From assembly GCA_030674155.1 (NCBI GenBank), contig CM060327.1, forward strand, positions 27,136,929-27,200,928: a DNA stretch of 64,000 nt, in the 5' to 3' direction. Each line of letters starts with the position of its first letter. Within the stretch, counting starts at the first letter, position 1. A model generated the notes under the pieces. It had not been told where the DNA came from. It worked only from the letters and a program-made list of their open reading frames with translations, and did not search any database. The position numbers were made by a program, and so were the translations under genes. Of this stretch, positions 11,285 through 23,420 are shown one piece after another. Source of the stretch: Stramonita haemastoma (Eukaryota > Mollusca > Gastropoda > Neogastropoda > Muricidae).

Positions 11285-11700
11285 TCAGTTTAGGTTTCTC
11301 ATTCACTTGTGTTCCTGTGGCGAGTTAGTGTCTTAGCCTTTAGAGTCTGAGGTTCATGGGTGAAAGTCGTTGGATGGATATTGGTCACCACCCTGGGTGA
11401 ATGTCTTGCTCAGTCAGGCTCTGCAACAAAGCTGTGTTGTTGTAGCAGGGGGCTTAGGAGGTGGTGTCCTGTGCTGGTTAGTGCAGAACATCTTGCGCAC
11501 ACATTAAATCCTGTTCCGCTTTTCGTAAGAGTACGACACTGTGTGCTGGTGGGAACTGATGACATTTACAAAACTGCATACACACAGGGACTGGATGTAA
11601 AAAAGCATCATGGGTGCTTATTCCATTATTCTTGATATACAAGAATAAATAAATAAAAGAAGAAATAAATAAATAAAATAAAGAATATGTACCACTGAGT
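11285..11700 (+). mobile_element. SINE/composite element with tail A
   Basis: The 3' half is a good tail A copy: GAACTGATGACATTTACAAA, GGGACTGGATGTAAAAAAGC, then CTTATTCCATTATTCTTGAT and an (AAAT)n end. Its 5' half is not the standard head but a segment with GGGGGCTTAGGAGGTGGTGTCCTG, also found at 51930-51960. It is therefore a chimera of two repeat modules. Confidence 0.7.
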
Positions 11701-11854
11701 ACCATGTACACCAGAGTGAATCAGCAGCAGTCAGTGCAAGGCCCCTCTGGCCGGTGACCTGACAGTGGCCTAACACTGATAAGCTCCTTGTGGACTTTAG
11801 ACCCTGAGGATGTGACTTGATGGGCCTGGGTATGGCTGAGGTGGAATGGTTAGA

Positions 11855-12045
11855 ATGAACAGTGTGTTTAAAAAAAAAAGAAAAAAAAGAACAGTGTGTT
11901 TAAAAAAAGAATTAAAAAAAAGAAAATAAAAAAAATTATGAACAGTGTGAAAAAAATACTTCAAAAAAAAGAAAATAAAAAAAGAATGAACAGTGTTAAA
12001 AAAAAAAACTTGATAAAAAGAAGAAAAAAAAGAGTGAACAGTGTT
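11855..12045. repeat. A-rich tandem repeat with GAACAGTGT core
   Basis: Five copies of GAACAGTGT, each followed by 20 to 40 A-rich bases. This looks like tandem duplication of a target site plus a SINE A-tail, followed by drift. Confidence 0.7.
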
Positions 12046-12175
12046 TATTTATTTATTTTATTCTTTTTTACTGAGGATAATGGAATAAGCACTCATGTGC
12101 CTTTTTTTTTTTTTTACAGCCAGTTCCAGTGTGTATGCAGTTTTTGCAGTGTGAACAGTAGGACAGGAACATTAC
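12045..12175 (-). mobile_element. SINE tail A fragment
   Basis: ACTGAGGATAATGGAATAAG is followed by GTGCC(T)n ACAGCCAGTTCCAGTGTGTA. This is the reverse complement of tail A, truncated at its 5' end. Confidence 0.7.
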
Positions 12176-12284
12176 ACATAAAAAAAATAAACAAAAAGAC
12201 CTACAGCAACAAGACAGGTGTCCCTCACAAAATTGTGTAGGAAAAAAAACCACTTTCATAAGGAAATAAATATTACATGGGGGG

Positions 12285-12600
12285 TGGGGGCCTTGCCTAG
12301 TGGTTAGAGCGTTTAGCTTGTGATCCGAGCGCCTGGGTGTGAGCCACCACCACTGAGGCGTCTGTTCATGGACATTTTTCTGCTGGAGTTAACATCAGCA
12401 CTGACATCCATTCCCCTGAAAAACCTTCAGATGAGTCTGTAAACTGAGGTCCTGTGTGCAAACACACAAAGAAGTCTTGCGCGCATGTTAAAAACCTGTT
12501 TTGAGCTGTTGAAGAACAGGCCAGTGTGTGTTGGTAGGAATGAATAACAAAATGAAAACAAAACCAACAACAGCAAAAAAATGCATGCGCACAGTCACAG
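12285..12600 (+). mobile_element. tRNA-derived SINE head and core
   Basis: The head reads TTGCCTAGTGGTTAGAGCG (box A-like) with a decayed box B. The core follows with GAGTTAACATCAGCACTGAC and CTTCAGATGAGTCTGTAAAC. The 3' end is lost in an A-rich stretch. Confidence 0.75.
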
Positions 12601-12839
12601 CAAGTTTTCCCTGTGTGAAGTTTCAGGGCGCTCTGCCTGTGAAGAGTGTTTTCACCACAGTAGCAGCACCACCCATTGTAAAAAAACAACAAATATCCTG
12701 TCTACTATCTCTTGCCCTATGAGAGTGGCTTCTTTCCATAGACCTTTTTTCAAATTTCAATCTCTTTTTTTTTTCCCCCGAAGGCTATGCATAAATATAA
12801 AGCTAAACTGCATTGATATTAGGAATACTACAAGGAATT

Positions 12840-13105
12840 ATCCTCCCTGGAGTCAACATCAATGCCGACTCTACTCCCCCCCCCCCCCCCCCCCAAAAAA
12901 AAAAGTCCTTAGGATAAGGCTTTAAACCAAGGTCAAATGTGCACAGAACATCTTGTGCCACTTTTCAGAAGAGTAGGCCCAGAATGTGCCAGTGGGAACA
13001 GATGACAAAATTTACAAAACCGCATACACACAGTGACTGGATGTAAGAAAAACACATGAGTGCTTATTTCATTATCCTCAAAATGAATAAAATAAACACA
13101 CATGT
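12840..13105 (+). mobile_element. SINE core with tail A, 5' truncated
   Basis: It begins within the core (GGAGTCAACATCAATGCCGA), contains a poly-C insertion at about 12874-12893, and continues through GTGGGAACAGATGAC-like sequence to tail A (GTGACTGGATGTAAGAAAAA, CTTATTTCATTATCCTCAAA). Confidence 0.75.
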
Positions 13106-13870
13106 ATTGCAAACATCCCCATCTCCCAAAAAAACTCCAAAGAAAATGACCCCCCCCCCCCCTTAAAAATTCATAATTATCTCTATTTCAAAGGCTTTGC
13201 ATCAATATAAAGCTAAACTACAATTAAAGCTAGGAGTACTATATAGGAGAAAACAGAGTCTAAATGCATTAGACTGGCTAACATATTTTGATGGTATATA
13301 TTTCTGCCTAATAGGGTTGATTGCTGGATAATTAAAAATAAAACATGTTATTTCATTTTCTATAGATTCATCACATAACGAACAAGTCTCATCCGAATTG
13401 TTATGTATAAATATATAATAAAATGTACTTAATTTTTTTTCTTCTTCTTCTTTAAAATTTTTTTTTTTTTTTACTTTATTTTCTATATTGACTCATTACA
13501 TAAAGAACATATAGTATTTGATTCACTATGCATTGTGTTTCAAAATTTATGAACAGTTGTTATCTGAAACACCCAGGGTGGGAGGGAGAGACAGAGACAG
13601 ACAGACAGAGAGACAGAGACAGAGGATTAGCAGGATGGAAGATGGTCATTCACTCTCTCACCACAAAATGTCAAATAAAAAAAAATCTGCTGAGCAAGTT
13701 AAGACATCAATTCTTCATATTTGATGAACAGTAACACTTCCAGTCATCATCATTCCAAATAAGACATTGCAGTCTACAGTTACACGGAATATGTTTCTTG
13801 GTTTTCTATCCCACTTCCTTGAAGAATAATAAATCATTCACATTTTCATTGGGTTAAAAAACTATGGCTT
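13106..13870. other. Intergenic, no gene recognised
   Basis: AT-rich DNA with poly-C (13150-13162), poly-T and a short GACA/GAGA run at 13586-13622. The phrase CAAAGGCTTTGCATCAATAT-AAAGCTAAACT at 13189-13217 repeats, with changes, a segment at 12779-12808, showing a local duplication of about 410 bases. No gene is supported. Confidence 0.45.
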
Positions 13871-14029
13871 GGCAGTTTGGGAAGATTACTGCAACAATCT
13901 TTTTCAGCTCACAGTTCCCTACCAGTACATTGTTGTAAGGCGGTTTTCAAAATAGCACACATGTGTTTCTGGTTGGGGATCTTTGTGTTTAATCATGACT
14001 TCCCCCCTAACTCCTTGAGGGGTCGTTGG

Positions 14030-14225
14030 GACACAGTGCACAAATCTTACATTACTCAGTCAAGAGTGTTATATTTAGCGCACTGTTTCCCTTTACCTAG
14101 TCCAAGTGTGGTCAGTCCCTGGTATAATTAGCACCAGCTGGCTCCAGCTGGGCTGGGATGGAATGGGAATAATTAGCAGCTGAGAGGAGCTGAAAGTGGG
14201 GAAACTGACTGACAGCTGTGGGGAC
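14030..14225 (+). repeat. Dispersed repeat D, copy 1
   Basis: About 190 bases containing TTTACCTAGTCCAAGTGTGG, GGGATGGAATGGGAATAATT and GCAGCTGAGAGGAGCTGAAA, ending in CTGACAGCTGTG. Two further copies lie at 33115-33305 and 62735-62905 in the same orientation. Short length, no A-tail and no tRNA boxes suggest a MITE-like or SINE-fragment family. Confidence 0.75.
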
Positions 14226-15825
14226 ACCAGAATGAATTTTTCTGGAGGTATGTCTTGGTCGGGTTCAACCTGGTGGGATCTATCCCTCTCCAAGTCGGTT
14301 TTTTGTTGTTGTTATTCTGCATAAGTTACCGTTTTGGGGTTGAAGACATCCAGTTTCTTTGATAGTCGATTTTGGTGAGCAATAAATCCTGAAAGTGCAA
14401 CGCTCAAACTTTGCAAATATCATGTCACACTGACATGAAACTTGCACCTGTTGTTGTTTTTTTTGTTTGAGTTTATCACATTTTTGTTTACAATCGTCCA
14501 AAAAAAAAAAAGCTTTGATGTATTTAGAGCTTTATGGATGAAACATAGATGACGCTGTAGCTTCTATTCTCATACAGGATGAAAACATTCTCAATTTTTT
14601 TTTTATCCAGAGGATGCATATTTCTCTTTTAGATGTCAGGAATTTGCGTGGCTGAGTTATGTTGCTGTAATTCTCTTCATACATACTGCCAAGCCATACC
14701 AAGACATAATACATCCATAACCAACATATCAACCGCATTGCACCTTGTAACTGACGACATAAATTACTTGAGAACTAACATGGGTTTCTACAATAGGCTA
14801 GATACATCAGTCTGATCTTGGACAATCCAGTTATGAATAATCATCATCATGGATTCTGTGTTTCATTATACACCGACAATGTACATTTTTATATTTATAT
14901 ACAGATATATCACCACATTAACTTGTTTGCCATCATTATAAATTTATATATTCATATTTTTGTGAAATAAAGACAGAAGAAGAACACAGAAAATCAGAAA
15001 TGGCGAAGAAACATTCTATAAGATTTCAAGTGAAAAGTTGATCAATTTTGTCCCACATGCACTCAAATCTAGTTACCTATGTCAAGGAAACAATAAACAA
15101 GAAAGCCACAAACAAACAAACCAAAAAAACAACGCCCCACATTCTCACCTCAAAGAACTCCACTCGCAGCTACTCTAAGTAACATGTATGCATATTCTTC
15201 AACTTGAGATTCAGAGAATCACATGGGTCAATGCATATACCCCCTGTCCTTTCACTTTCCAGAGTACGTGTTTTCTATTAGTGATTGGAGCTGAATGGTG
15301 AAGATAAGATATTAGGGAAAAGTCCTGCGTTTTCTGTATCTTTAATAAAGAATAAAAATACTTTGTGGGGTACACATCCTGCAAAGGTCCAGACATTTTA
15401 CAGATGAAAAGATGGTAACGGGTAAGAAGGTGGGATGGTCATATTTGTAACAAGATACAAAAAACTTATAAATTCAGTGAAAAATACCACCATCACCCTA
15501 AAAAAAGCTAATGTAACATAATACAGTTATTATTAAATAAAAAAAAGGCTCATTGCAATATGGTTATTAAAAAAAAAGCTATCTCACAAATGGGATGGAT
15601 AATGATAATCCTAAGTCGTCTTTAAAGCAGACAAATACACTCGGATGTGAGTTATAAACAAATGAAACCACACATACAGAAACACCACACACGCAATTCT
15701 ATATGATAACCTGAAGATAAGAAAACTAAACCTGAAGGTAAGAAAACTATTGAAAAGAAAAAAAAGGTGCAAATCAGTATCACAGCTAAAGCTTTGATGT
15801 AAACAAAAGCAAATTTAATGGGGAA
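14226..15825. other. Intergenic, no gene recognised
   Basis: Mostly AT-rich DNA with poly-A and poly-T runs. Short open frames have no recognisable content. A single donor-like GAG|GTGAGAATG on the minus strand near 15144-15155 has no convincing exon upstream of it. Confidence 0.4.
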
Positions 15826-15829
15826 AAAA

Positions 15830-16465
15830 GGTAAGTTTTCGAAATACTTCTGCTTAATCCCTGACAGGTTTTACAATCATTTAAAATTGTTTGGAAATAT
15901 TCAAAGTTCAATGGTGTGGGTTCATCAAACTCATTTGAAAATACTTGCAAGTCTCTTCCTGAGTGATCTATTGGGTCATTAGAATACATTGGAAACATTT
16001 GTGTTTAATCCTTGGTAGGCTATGAGGTCATCAAAATCATTTGAAAACAGCCAATTTTAGTTCAAAATAAAATACAGGATCATTGAAGAATCATTTCGAA
16101 CTACCTAAGTTTAATCCCAAATAGGATATGGGATCATCGAAACAACTTGGAAATATTTATGTATAACCCTGAAAGGGATATGGGATCCTTAAAACCATTC
16201 ATTTCGGAAATGCTTAAAGCTTTATAGTGGATCGATTATGGGATTGTTTAAATCACTTGAAAATATTTTAAGTTTAATCCCAAATACATTAATTAAAATC
16301 ATTTACAAATATTAATGTGTAATTCTGCCTAGGAAATATGATTGCTAAAGTCATTTGGTAAAGCTTAAAGTTTGATGGTGAATGGATTATGGGATCAGTA
16401 GAATCAATGGGATATGCTGAAGCTTAAAGACAGAATGGGACACAAGATCCTAAACATTCTGTAAA
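15830..16465. repeat. Degenerate tandem repeat, period about 55-60
   Basis: A repeated phrase of the type AATCATTTGGAAATATTTAA / GTTTAATCCCAAATAGGATA / TGGGATCAT recurs about 10 to 12 times. Landmarks include TAATCC near 15856, 16007, 16112 and 16276. Copies differ at many positions, so the array is old. Confidence 0.7.
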
Positions 16466-16552
16466 ATCAAAACCTTGGATCTTCAAACCATCTGATGATC
16501 ATGGGCTTTGTTTTCTGACCCTCGTTGACTAATTTTTTAGAAGGAAGGGGAA

Positions 16553-16579
16553 GGGGGGGGGGGGGGGGGGGGGGGGGGG
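16553..16579. repeat. Poly-G tract of 27
   Basis: An uninterrupted run of 27 G residues follows GGGGAAG. Long G runs are rare, form quadruplexes and are hard to sequence, so the length may be uncertain. Confidence 0.9.
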
Positions 16580-16724
16580 ATGGAGGGGAAACAGGGATAA
16601 AGAAACGGTAAAAAAAAGAAAACAACAAAAAAAAGCCAAATAATTTCCAATAAATAATGCGATCTAATTATGGAGAGGAGCAGAAGAGTCAAATATTGCA
16701 CTGATTTCTGTTTTTGCTCAGCAG

Positions 16725-16870
16725 CCTGAGGCAAGGAGAATGAGGAGAAAGGCTGCAGCCCAGGCAGACAGACCAGCGTCAGACTTCATCTGTGCCCTCT
16801 GCCATAGGGACTGTCTGTCATTCCTGTGTCTGACTGGCCAGCCACACCTGACGCTGTCCCAGAATTAATA
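16725..16870 (+). mobile_element. LINE C-terminal fragment with Cys-rich tail
   Basis: The frame through QQPEARRMRRKAAAQADRP followed by FICALCHRDCLSF resembles the FxCxxCGRDC zinc-finger ending of animal LINE ORFs; what follows is decayed. It parallels the minus-strand fragment at 5155-5300. Only about 50 codons are preserved. Confidence 0.5.
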
Positions 16871-17141
16871 CCTAGAGCCCAACTCCAAAGTCTTATGTGA
16901 CTGAAGGATACCTACTATTGCATAATCACCTTAAAAAAAAATTGTTTGGGGGGGGGGACAAAGTATAAATGAATGAAAGAAAGAAGTATTTCTTAATCTC
17001 TACTGACAATTTATATGGTAATATTTTCACTATCCAAAAAATAAAAAAAGAAATACCCAACAAAAATATAATATATTCCCCCCCCCCCCCCCCCTGCCAA
17101 AAAGACTTGAAAAGACTAAACCCCTCCCCAAAACATTTAAG

Positions 17142-17172
<31 letters not shown>

Positions 17173-17364
17173 ACACACAAAGACACAACGACAGACACAC
17201 ACACAGTTTTCAACAACAAGGCAATGGCAAAATCCCATCAACAAAACGCACTACAAGGCGACTTCACTTCGCTTGACTTCTGTATTTATGAGTCATTGGG
17301 GCACTGTGCTTTAAAAAATTTTTTTTTTTTAATTAATTATTTTTTTAAGGGGGCACTACGCTTA

Positions 17365-17460
17365 GTTTTTTCAGGCGACATGCCATGAGCAAGTTGAACC
17401 TGGCAGAGCCCATTCCTCTCCAGGTACTGGTGCATGCTGGGCATGTTCACTTCATCCACC
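17365..17460 (-). mobile_element. SINE tail C fragment
   Basis: GAGCAAGTTGAACCTGGCAG and CATGCTGGGCATGTTCACTT are the reverse complement of the tail C module seen at 53880-54035 and 61040-61190. Confidence 0.65.
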
Positions 17461-17559
17461 TCACCAGACATAGCTGGCGTACTCTTTCATGAAAAGCCTG
17501 TGAGTTTTTGATGAGTGAGCACAGTATGATAGGTCAAAGATGTGGATCTTATCCGGGTG

Positions 17560-17965
17560 GTGGATAGCCTAGCGGTTAAAGCAGTCAGATTGTGATCTGA
17601 TAACCTGGGATCAAGCCACCACACAGATGTCTGTTTTAGGGAAATTTACCCTGGAGTTATCATTATTACTGACTCCACTCCCCCAAAAGTCCTTAAGATG
17701 AGACTACAGACTGGGGCCCTGTGCACGAGCACATGCAAAAATCTTGTGCACACATTACAAGCTCACTCCACTTTTTGAAAGAGTTGGCCATTTTGTACTG
17801 GTAGGAACAGATGATGAAAAATTAAAAAAAACATGCACACAGGTGTCATCTTCAGACATTTTCCCCAAAACTGGAATGTGGCCAACTCAAAGGAAGGTAA
17901 AAATGGTTGCATATGCAAAATTTCACCATTGATGAACCTCAAGAGTTCTAGCTGAGGATGGGAAA
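17560..17965 (+). mobile_element. tRNA-derived SINE, tail B, full length
   Basis: The head GGTGGATAGCCTAGCGGTTA (box A-like) is followed by GGGATCAAGCCACC (decayed box B). The core contains CTTAAGATGAGACTACAGAC and GTAGGAACAGATGATG. Tail B reads GGAATGTGGCCAACTC..AAAATTTCACCATTGATGAA..TTCTAGCTGAGGA and ends A-rich near 17965. Confidence 0.82.
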
Positions 17966-18990
17966 AAAAATCTCACGCCAAGGAGTTTTGGGAGAGAGAG
18001 AGGACTTAGTACTGATGTTAGGTCCAAAGGAGACTTACCAGTATATGGGTGTTAAGATATTTTGAGTTCACTTACTCGTGGGGTAAGTGAACACAAAATA
18101 AAACTTCCAACTTTTCATAAAAACCATGAAATTAAGGAATCACAATTAGAATATCAACAACAATCACAGTGTCTTAACAAATGATGTCACCACAAGATGA
18201 TATAACATATTATAAATGCTACACAGATATTGCCTGACAGAAGTAACAATATCACTTCGTACACCTCTCTGAAATAAGAATTATGATCACATATATACAA
18301 AAATTAATATTCCCCCCAAAAACAAGCTGGTAACATGAAAGACAGGCCTCTTCGACTAAAACAATATGTAAAATTTCTAGTCTTACACGCTTCATCTAGA
18401 AGAATGGTATGTGTAGTCTGAGCTATCAAGACATTCTTTTAAGTCTCTGACCCCTCCCCCCAAAAAAACAACAACAACAACCCCCCCCCCTCCCAAAACA
18501 AACAACAACACCCCCCCCCCCACCCCCCCAACAACAAACAAAAAAAAGACCAACCAAAAACAGCACCCCCCCCCCCCAACAAACCCCTCCCTATCCCCTT
18601 AATCCCCTCCTGTCCCCAACCCCAAACAAAACATATAAAAATCCTGGTACTTAAAAATGCTTTATATAACAAAAAGTTTTAAACGATTTTCCACATACAT
18701 AGGGAATCAAACGGTTCTGTTTATCGCGTTCTGTTTGGATTACATAACATCATCTTCTACCATAACATGACAGTAAACAAAAACAAGAACATACCCTTTC
18801 AATAACATAGATTACAACAGATCAGCTTGTTATCCTTTAAGCTTAAACAGTATGAAAGGAAAATTCTGTGAAGTAACAGCAGACTAGGAGCACAGCCAGC
18901 AGACTGTCTTCTTCTTCTTTTACATCATTATTTCATTCTCCATGACACCCTGGTGCCACTTCTCCTATGCTGCTCATCTCAAACTCCTCA
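17966..18990. other. Intergenic, poly-C/A-rich, no gene
   Basis: AT-rich DNA with a cluster of poly-C and CAA tracts at 18451-18590. Minus-strand open frames there code Gly/Phe/Leu-rich nonsense derived from the tracts. No gene signal was seen. Confidence 0.45.
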
Positions 18991-18994
18991 CCCA

Positions 18995-19325
18995 CACCCA
19001 ACCTTCTATCTTACTCTCAAACACTATCCCAGGCCAAAAGCTTTATCTGCTATTGATGTCAGATAAGTGCCAAGGCCTCAACATTCAAATGTTCTGCTTT
19101 GAAATGTTAAGCAGAGGCTGCATTCAGCCATGAAAATCTCTTAACATAACAGCCAGCTCTCTCCTCTAAAGGAAAACAAAACCCTCTGAAGTTGGAGCAT
19201 GGGAGCCTATAATCATGGTGAGGTTCTTGAAAAGAGTCATTCATGATGCAAACATCCAGAATGTACTGACAACTTCATAGTGGTTTCTTAGGCGTGATGA
19301 GGGAGACAGTTGTGTATACTCTGGA
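18995..19325 (+). mobile_element. Dispersed repeat G, copy 1
   Basis: Matches the family best preserved at 50580-50940: GGCCAAAAGC..TATTGATGTCAGATAAGTGC, then CATTCAGCCATGAAAATCTC and CCTCTGAAGTTGGAGCATGG, then GTGAGGTTCTTGAAAAGAGT. The 3' end with (CAA)n is lost. Confidence 0.65.
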
Positions 19326-19499
19326 TGTTCAGCTGGGAATGGGCAGCAACAACTCAATGCACTAAAGCATGGACTGAGCTTCTCTCTCCACTGATCATCC
19401 TCATCTACGCCATCATCTGGCAAACAGTGGGGGATACCACACATCTGACAACCACCCTCCTCCATCTTTTGCCGTTGTCTGTTCTTCTAACTGCCTCAC

Positions 19500-19640
19500 T
19501 CCCTGTCACACCTTTTAAAAATTTTTTTTTTTATTCCCCCCCCCCCCCCCTCTTTCACACCTAACCACTCTGTGATTTTGTCCTCCCCTCTCTTCCTTGC
19601 TCTCTCCCCCTTCTTCCTCCTCCCTGTACTGTTCCCTGCA
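19500..19640. repeat. Poly-T/poly-C and CT-rich stretch
   Basis: AAAATTTTTTTTTTTATT is followed by a long C run (about 19538-19550) and CT-rich sequence. No coding content is supported. Confidence 0.6.
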
Positions 19641-19884
19641 AGACAGTTTTTGCCAGTCCTGATGAACATGACATATGGCAGTTACTGTATCACCACAGCT
19701 TCCCAATCTTGACTATGGTCAGTAAGTCTTCATGTGGTCCAATACATGGATTGATATTCAACATCAGGAGTATTAACACGTCAATAAAGTGAAAAATAAA
19801 ATGTAGTGGAGGTATTTTCTGTTTACAAGCCATTACTGCAGTGTGAAAAAAATCATGAATGGGATTTTATACTGAAAATGTATA

Positions 19885-19945
19885 GTGAGGCACCGCACAA
19901 AAATTTGCTATATAAATTCCATGTATTATTATTATTATAAAAATA
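19885..19945 (+). repeat. CTATATAAAT-(ATT)n retroposon tail
   Basis: TGCTATATAAATTCCATGTA is followed by ATTATTATTATT. The same tail occurs at 22105-22136, 40091-40125 and 54695-54730, and inverted at 30470-30515. This GCTATATAAAT-(ATT)n end is widespread in animal LINE/SINE 3' ends. Confidence 0.65.
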
Positions 19946-21235
19946 AACAATACTGTTAATATACAACAAGATACAACTTTTATTGTCCACTTACATAATC
20001 ATGGAAACCACTCTGAAAACTTGATTCTGCAACTGAAAATCTGGTTTACCTGGTTGATTGATTCAGTAGCTTGAATATCGTTGTGCACTAGAACCCTCAT
20101 CTCCCTTACCTTACCCCCCAAGCACAATATGGGGAAACTTGGGAGATGATTTTTTTACCAAGATACTTCAAACACAGATGGGATTTTTTTAAAAATACCA
20201 ATTTGCAAAAAAACATTAAAAAAAGAAAAGGACAGCAACCATCTCAAAACAAACATATACCCCCCCTCCCAAAAAAAACCCACAAAAAACAAAAAACTGC
20301 AACCAAAAAATATCGGGCAAAAAAATCAGCACAAAAATAACTGAATAAAAGGTTTTAGAAATTTTTTTGCAATTTTAACAAAATTCCTTTCCATGAAAAA
20401 AAATTCGATGAAAACGAACATTGTCCTCTAAAACATGTGTAATGTGTAAACTAACTGCACTGCTTGTCTCCAACTGCAAACTTTCCCTACAACCAACAAA
20501 TATAGCTGAGCCTGAATTTCTGATGTCTGAATTAATCAACATGCATACATTTATTAATGACATTTATTTTCCAAGTATGTAGATAAACTAAATCATTCCT
20601 CTTTCAATAGGTAAATGAGCATTACAGAAAACAAATCCATGAATTTTGTGGATATGATGAATTTTGACTATAGTAAATTTTTTAAAGTGTGACAGAGATG
20701 CTGGTGATTTGATGTAGAATCAGCAGAATCTAAAGTGCAGTTGTAACATAGGAATAACACGAACAGCTGTGATATCTGTCAAATTTGATGATATATGAGT
20801 TTAAAAATGAAAAACAAAAATCACACAAATCGTACTGGATCAAAGTATTTGAACTATTATAGAAATAATGAATGTGTATTTTTTTCTCCTTCTTCTCTTT
20901 CTGTTCTTTTTCTTCTTTTGACTCCCCCCAGGGAGTTTTTAGGGCACAATACTGCAGAGCTCATCACTAGATTCTTCCATTTATGTTGGTGGTGTGCCAA
21001 AGTCTGGACCTCTGCAAGCAGTTTTCCTATACATCAGCTGATGTAAAACTTTTCATTCATTTAAAAAAAAAAAAAAATTAATTTTTTTTTTACAGTTTAA
21101 TGATCCTTCATAAGGAATAATATCCTCTTTTCTTTCTCCTTTTTTCTTAAACCCCCCCCCCCCCCCATTTTCTACAAAAAATAATTCCATTTTTATTTGA
21201 AACTACAGAAAGATAAAATAACCAATAACACCTGC
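19946..21235. other. Intergenic, no gene recognised
   Basis: AT-rich with homopolymer runs (for example 21061-21090 and poly-C at 21152-21165). No exon or repeat family was recognised. Confidence 0.4.
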
Positions 21236-21239
21236 ATCT

Positions 21240-21495
21240 CTGGAGATACTATCTCCATTCTGTGTGAGTTTCTGCATGCATGCAGTCACATCACTGTGCA
21301 ACACTGGTGATTCTATATTCTTCATTCCTCTGAAGTCAGAGTATGGCTGCCTGTAAGATGAACTTCAAAACAGCCATACACCCAAACTTCTACTCTAGTG
21401 TGTACCTATGGTCTCACACTTATTCCAGGTACAGGTGTGATGAGTGAGGCAGAGTGCACGTTCTGGGTGAACGCCCAACAATGACAACATTGAAA
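21240..21495 (+). mobile_element. Dispersed repeat G, copy 2 (partial)
   Basis: CTCTGAAGTCAGAGTATGGC, then CCAAACTTCTACTCTAGTGT, then GAGGCAGAGTGCACGTTCTG and GGTGAACGCCCAACAATGAC match the 3' half of repeat G. An inverted partner follows at 21635-21850. Confidence 0.65.
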
Positions 21496-21634
21496 CCACG
21501 TTATCAGTTCTGATTACACTTAGTGCTTTAATTAAGTGTTCCAGTTTAATAAAAAGAAACAACATACTTGCTACCATTATCACAGAAACAAAAACAAAAA
21601 AAGAGAACTGTTGTTGGTGTCTCATGTCTCCCAG

Positions 21635-21850
21635 CTTACACCCTAGGGGTCACCCAGAATACACACTCTGTCTCACTCCTCCCTCCTAGGGAATCCCTGT
21701 GAGATCATAAGTACACACTGGATGAGAAGTTTGTGTATATGGCTGTTTTCAAGTACCTCAATGTATAGGCACCCATACTCCATCCTCTGCTGATTTTTTT
21801 CTCACCTTTTAATGGCAAACACAAGCTGTTCTGCTTAAGAGCTTGTAATG
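21635..21850 (-). mobile_element. Dispersed repeat G, copy 3 (inverted partner)
   Basis: CCCAGCTTACACCCTAGGGG, CTGTGAGATCATAAGTACAC and GTGTATATGGCTGTTTTCAA are the reverse complement of repeat G. With copy 2 it forms an inverted repeat about 145 bases apart. Confidence 0.65.
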
Positions 21851-22599
21851 AAAGAAGATAATCCCCACATAAATTTTAAAGTAAAACAGTATGTGGATAT
21901 AGCCCTTGGCACTCAGCTGTCATCAATAACTGACACAGCTTTTGACCCTGGGCTATCATCAAGAAAACCTTGTGCAAAGTTTGATAAATGTCATTCCATT
22001 TTTTTTTTTTTTGTTGGTGCTAGTCAAATTTCATGTTCATATGTAACCTATTTAAATGATTTGATTGTACAGTGCGGTAGCCCATTTTTTGGAGTCGCGC
22101 TATATAAGCCTCCACTTTTTATTATTATTATTATACAACATAGTTTCTGTCTTTTATTAAGTAGAACATGGAGATAAAGATGAACTTTGAGCGGGTTAAA
22201 TATCACATACAAAAAAAAAGGTTTGAGTTCCCAGATTCAGTTCCATAAGCTTTGAACACAACTATGTACATTTGTTAGTATGTCAAAGAGCCCTTTTAGA
22301 TAAAGACAACCTTGTCATGAGATGTGCTTGTTAAGTAAAATAACCCTCAACAAAAAACCCAAACCAACAAAAGCAAGAAAAACACAAAAAACGCTTCCCC
22401 CCCCCTCCTCCCCTCTGCAGCTGTTAAGCACCTGACAAATCTGGCCCAGCACACTTTGACTTTGGCGTTTGTTGTTGTTAATTATTGACATTATGAAATA
22501 GTTATAGTTTTTGCCTTAATTTATCGTTATCTTTTTTTTTTATCATTATCTTTACATTTGTCCTTGTCTAAGTACATTTGATGATATGAAACGAAAATC

Positions 22600-22675
<76 letters not shown>
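22600..22675. repeat. (CA)n microsatellite
   Basis: About 36 uninterrupted CA dinucleotides. Confidence 0.96.
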
Positions 22676-23104
22676 AACACAACGACCCAAACAAAAAAAG
22701 GGGGAAGGGAGAAGGTCTCTTTTACATTAGCTGATTCCGATTTTTTTTTAACAAATATATAAAAAATATAAAAAGAAGTGAAATGATCCATTCTAGATAG
22801 ATGTAGGTTAGTGTTCATTCAAAATATATCTGTGGTTCCGACCATGCAAGTGCCTGTGTCCATATAATATGCTAAAATGCAGATACAACTAACCAACAAA
22901 ACACTCATACAAACCAACAACCCCCTTCCTCCTTGACAACATACAAACAGACAGAAAATAGCCTATACCCCACCTCCTCCCTAAAGACAAAAGCAAAAAA
23001 GACTTTTCCAATTTCAATAAATTATGAATTATGAGCAATAGAGAGTTAGACATACAGAGAGACAGAAAGATGAGGGGGGAAAAGGCAATAGAAAAAAAGA
23101 TGGT

Positions 23105-23138
23105 CCCATATACATACATATACATATATATACATATA

Positions 23139-23169
<31 letters not shown>

Positions 23170-23170
23170 T

Positions 23171-23242
<72 letters not shown>
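23105..23242. repeat. (TA)n and (GA)n microsatellites
   Basis: TACA/TATA repeats (23105-23172) run directly into about 33 perfect GA units (23176-23241). Confidence 0.96.
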
Positions 23243-23294
23243 GAACAATGTGTGTAGCAGCAAAGAGGTGAATCTCCCAATATTTCGCATCACT

Positions 23295-23420
23295 AATATA
23301 ATCCAATCACGTTATCTATAGCCCCACCAACCAGAGGCCATATCAGGGCTGTCACCACATATTTTGTGCTCTATATTCACTAAATAGTCCAGGGCTCACT
23401 TTTCACTTGATTTAGTGAAT
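23295..23420 (+). repeat. Dispersed repeat H, copy 1
   Basis: AATCCAATCACGTTATCTAT, then CCACCAACCAGAGGCCATAT and CAGGGCTGTCACCAC match the better copy at 38675-38800. The family carries an AATCC-repeat start. Confidence 0.55.
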
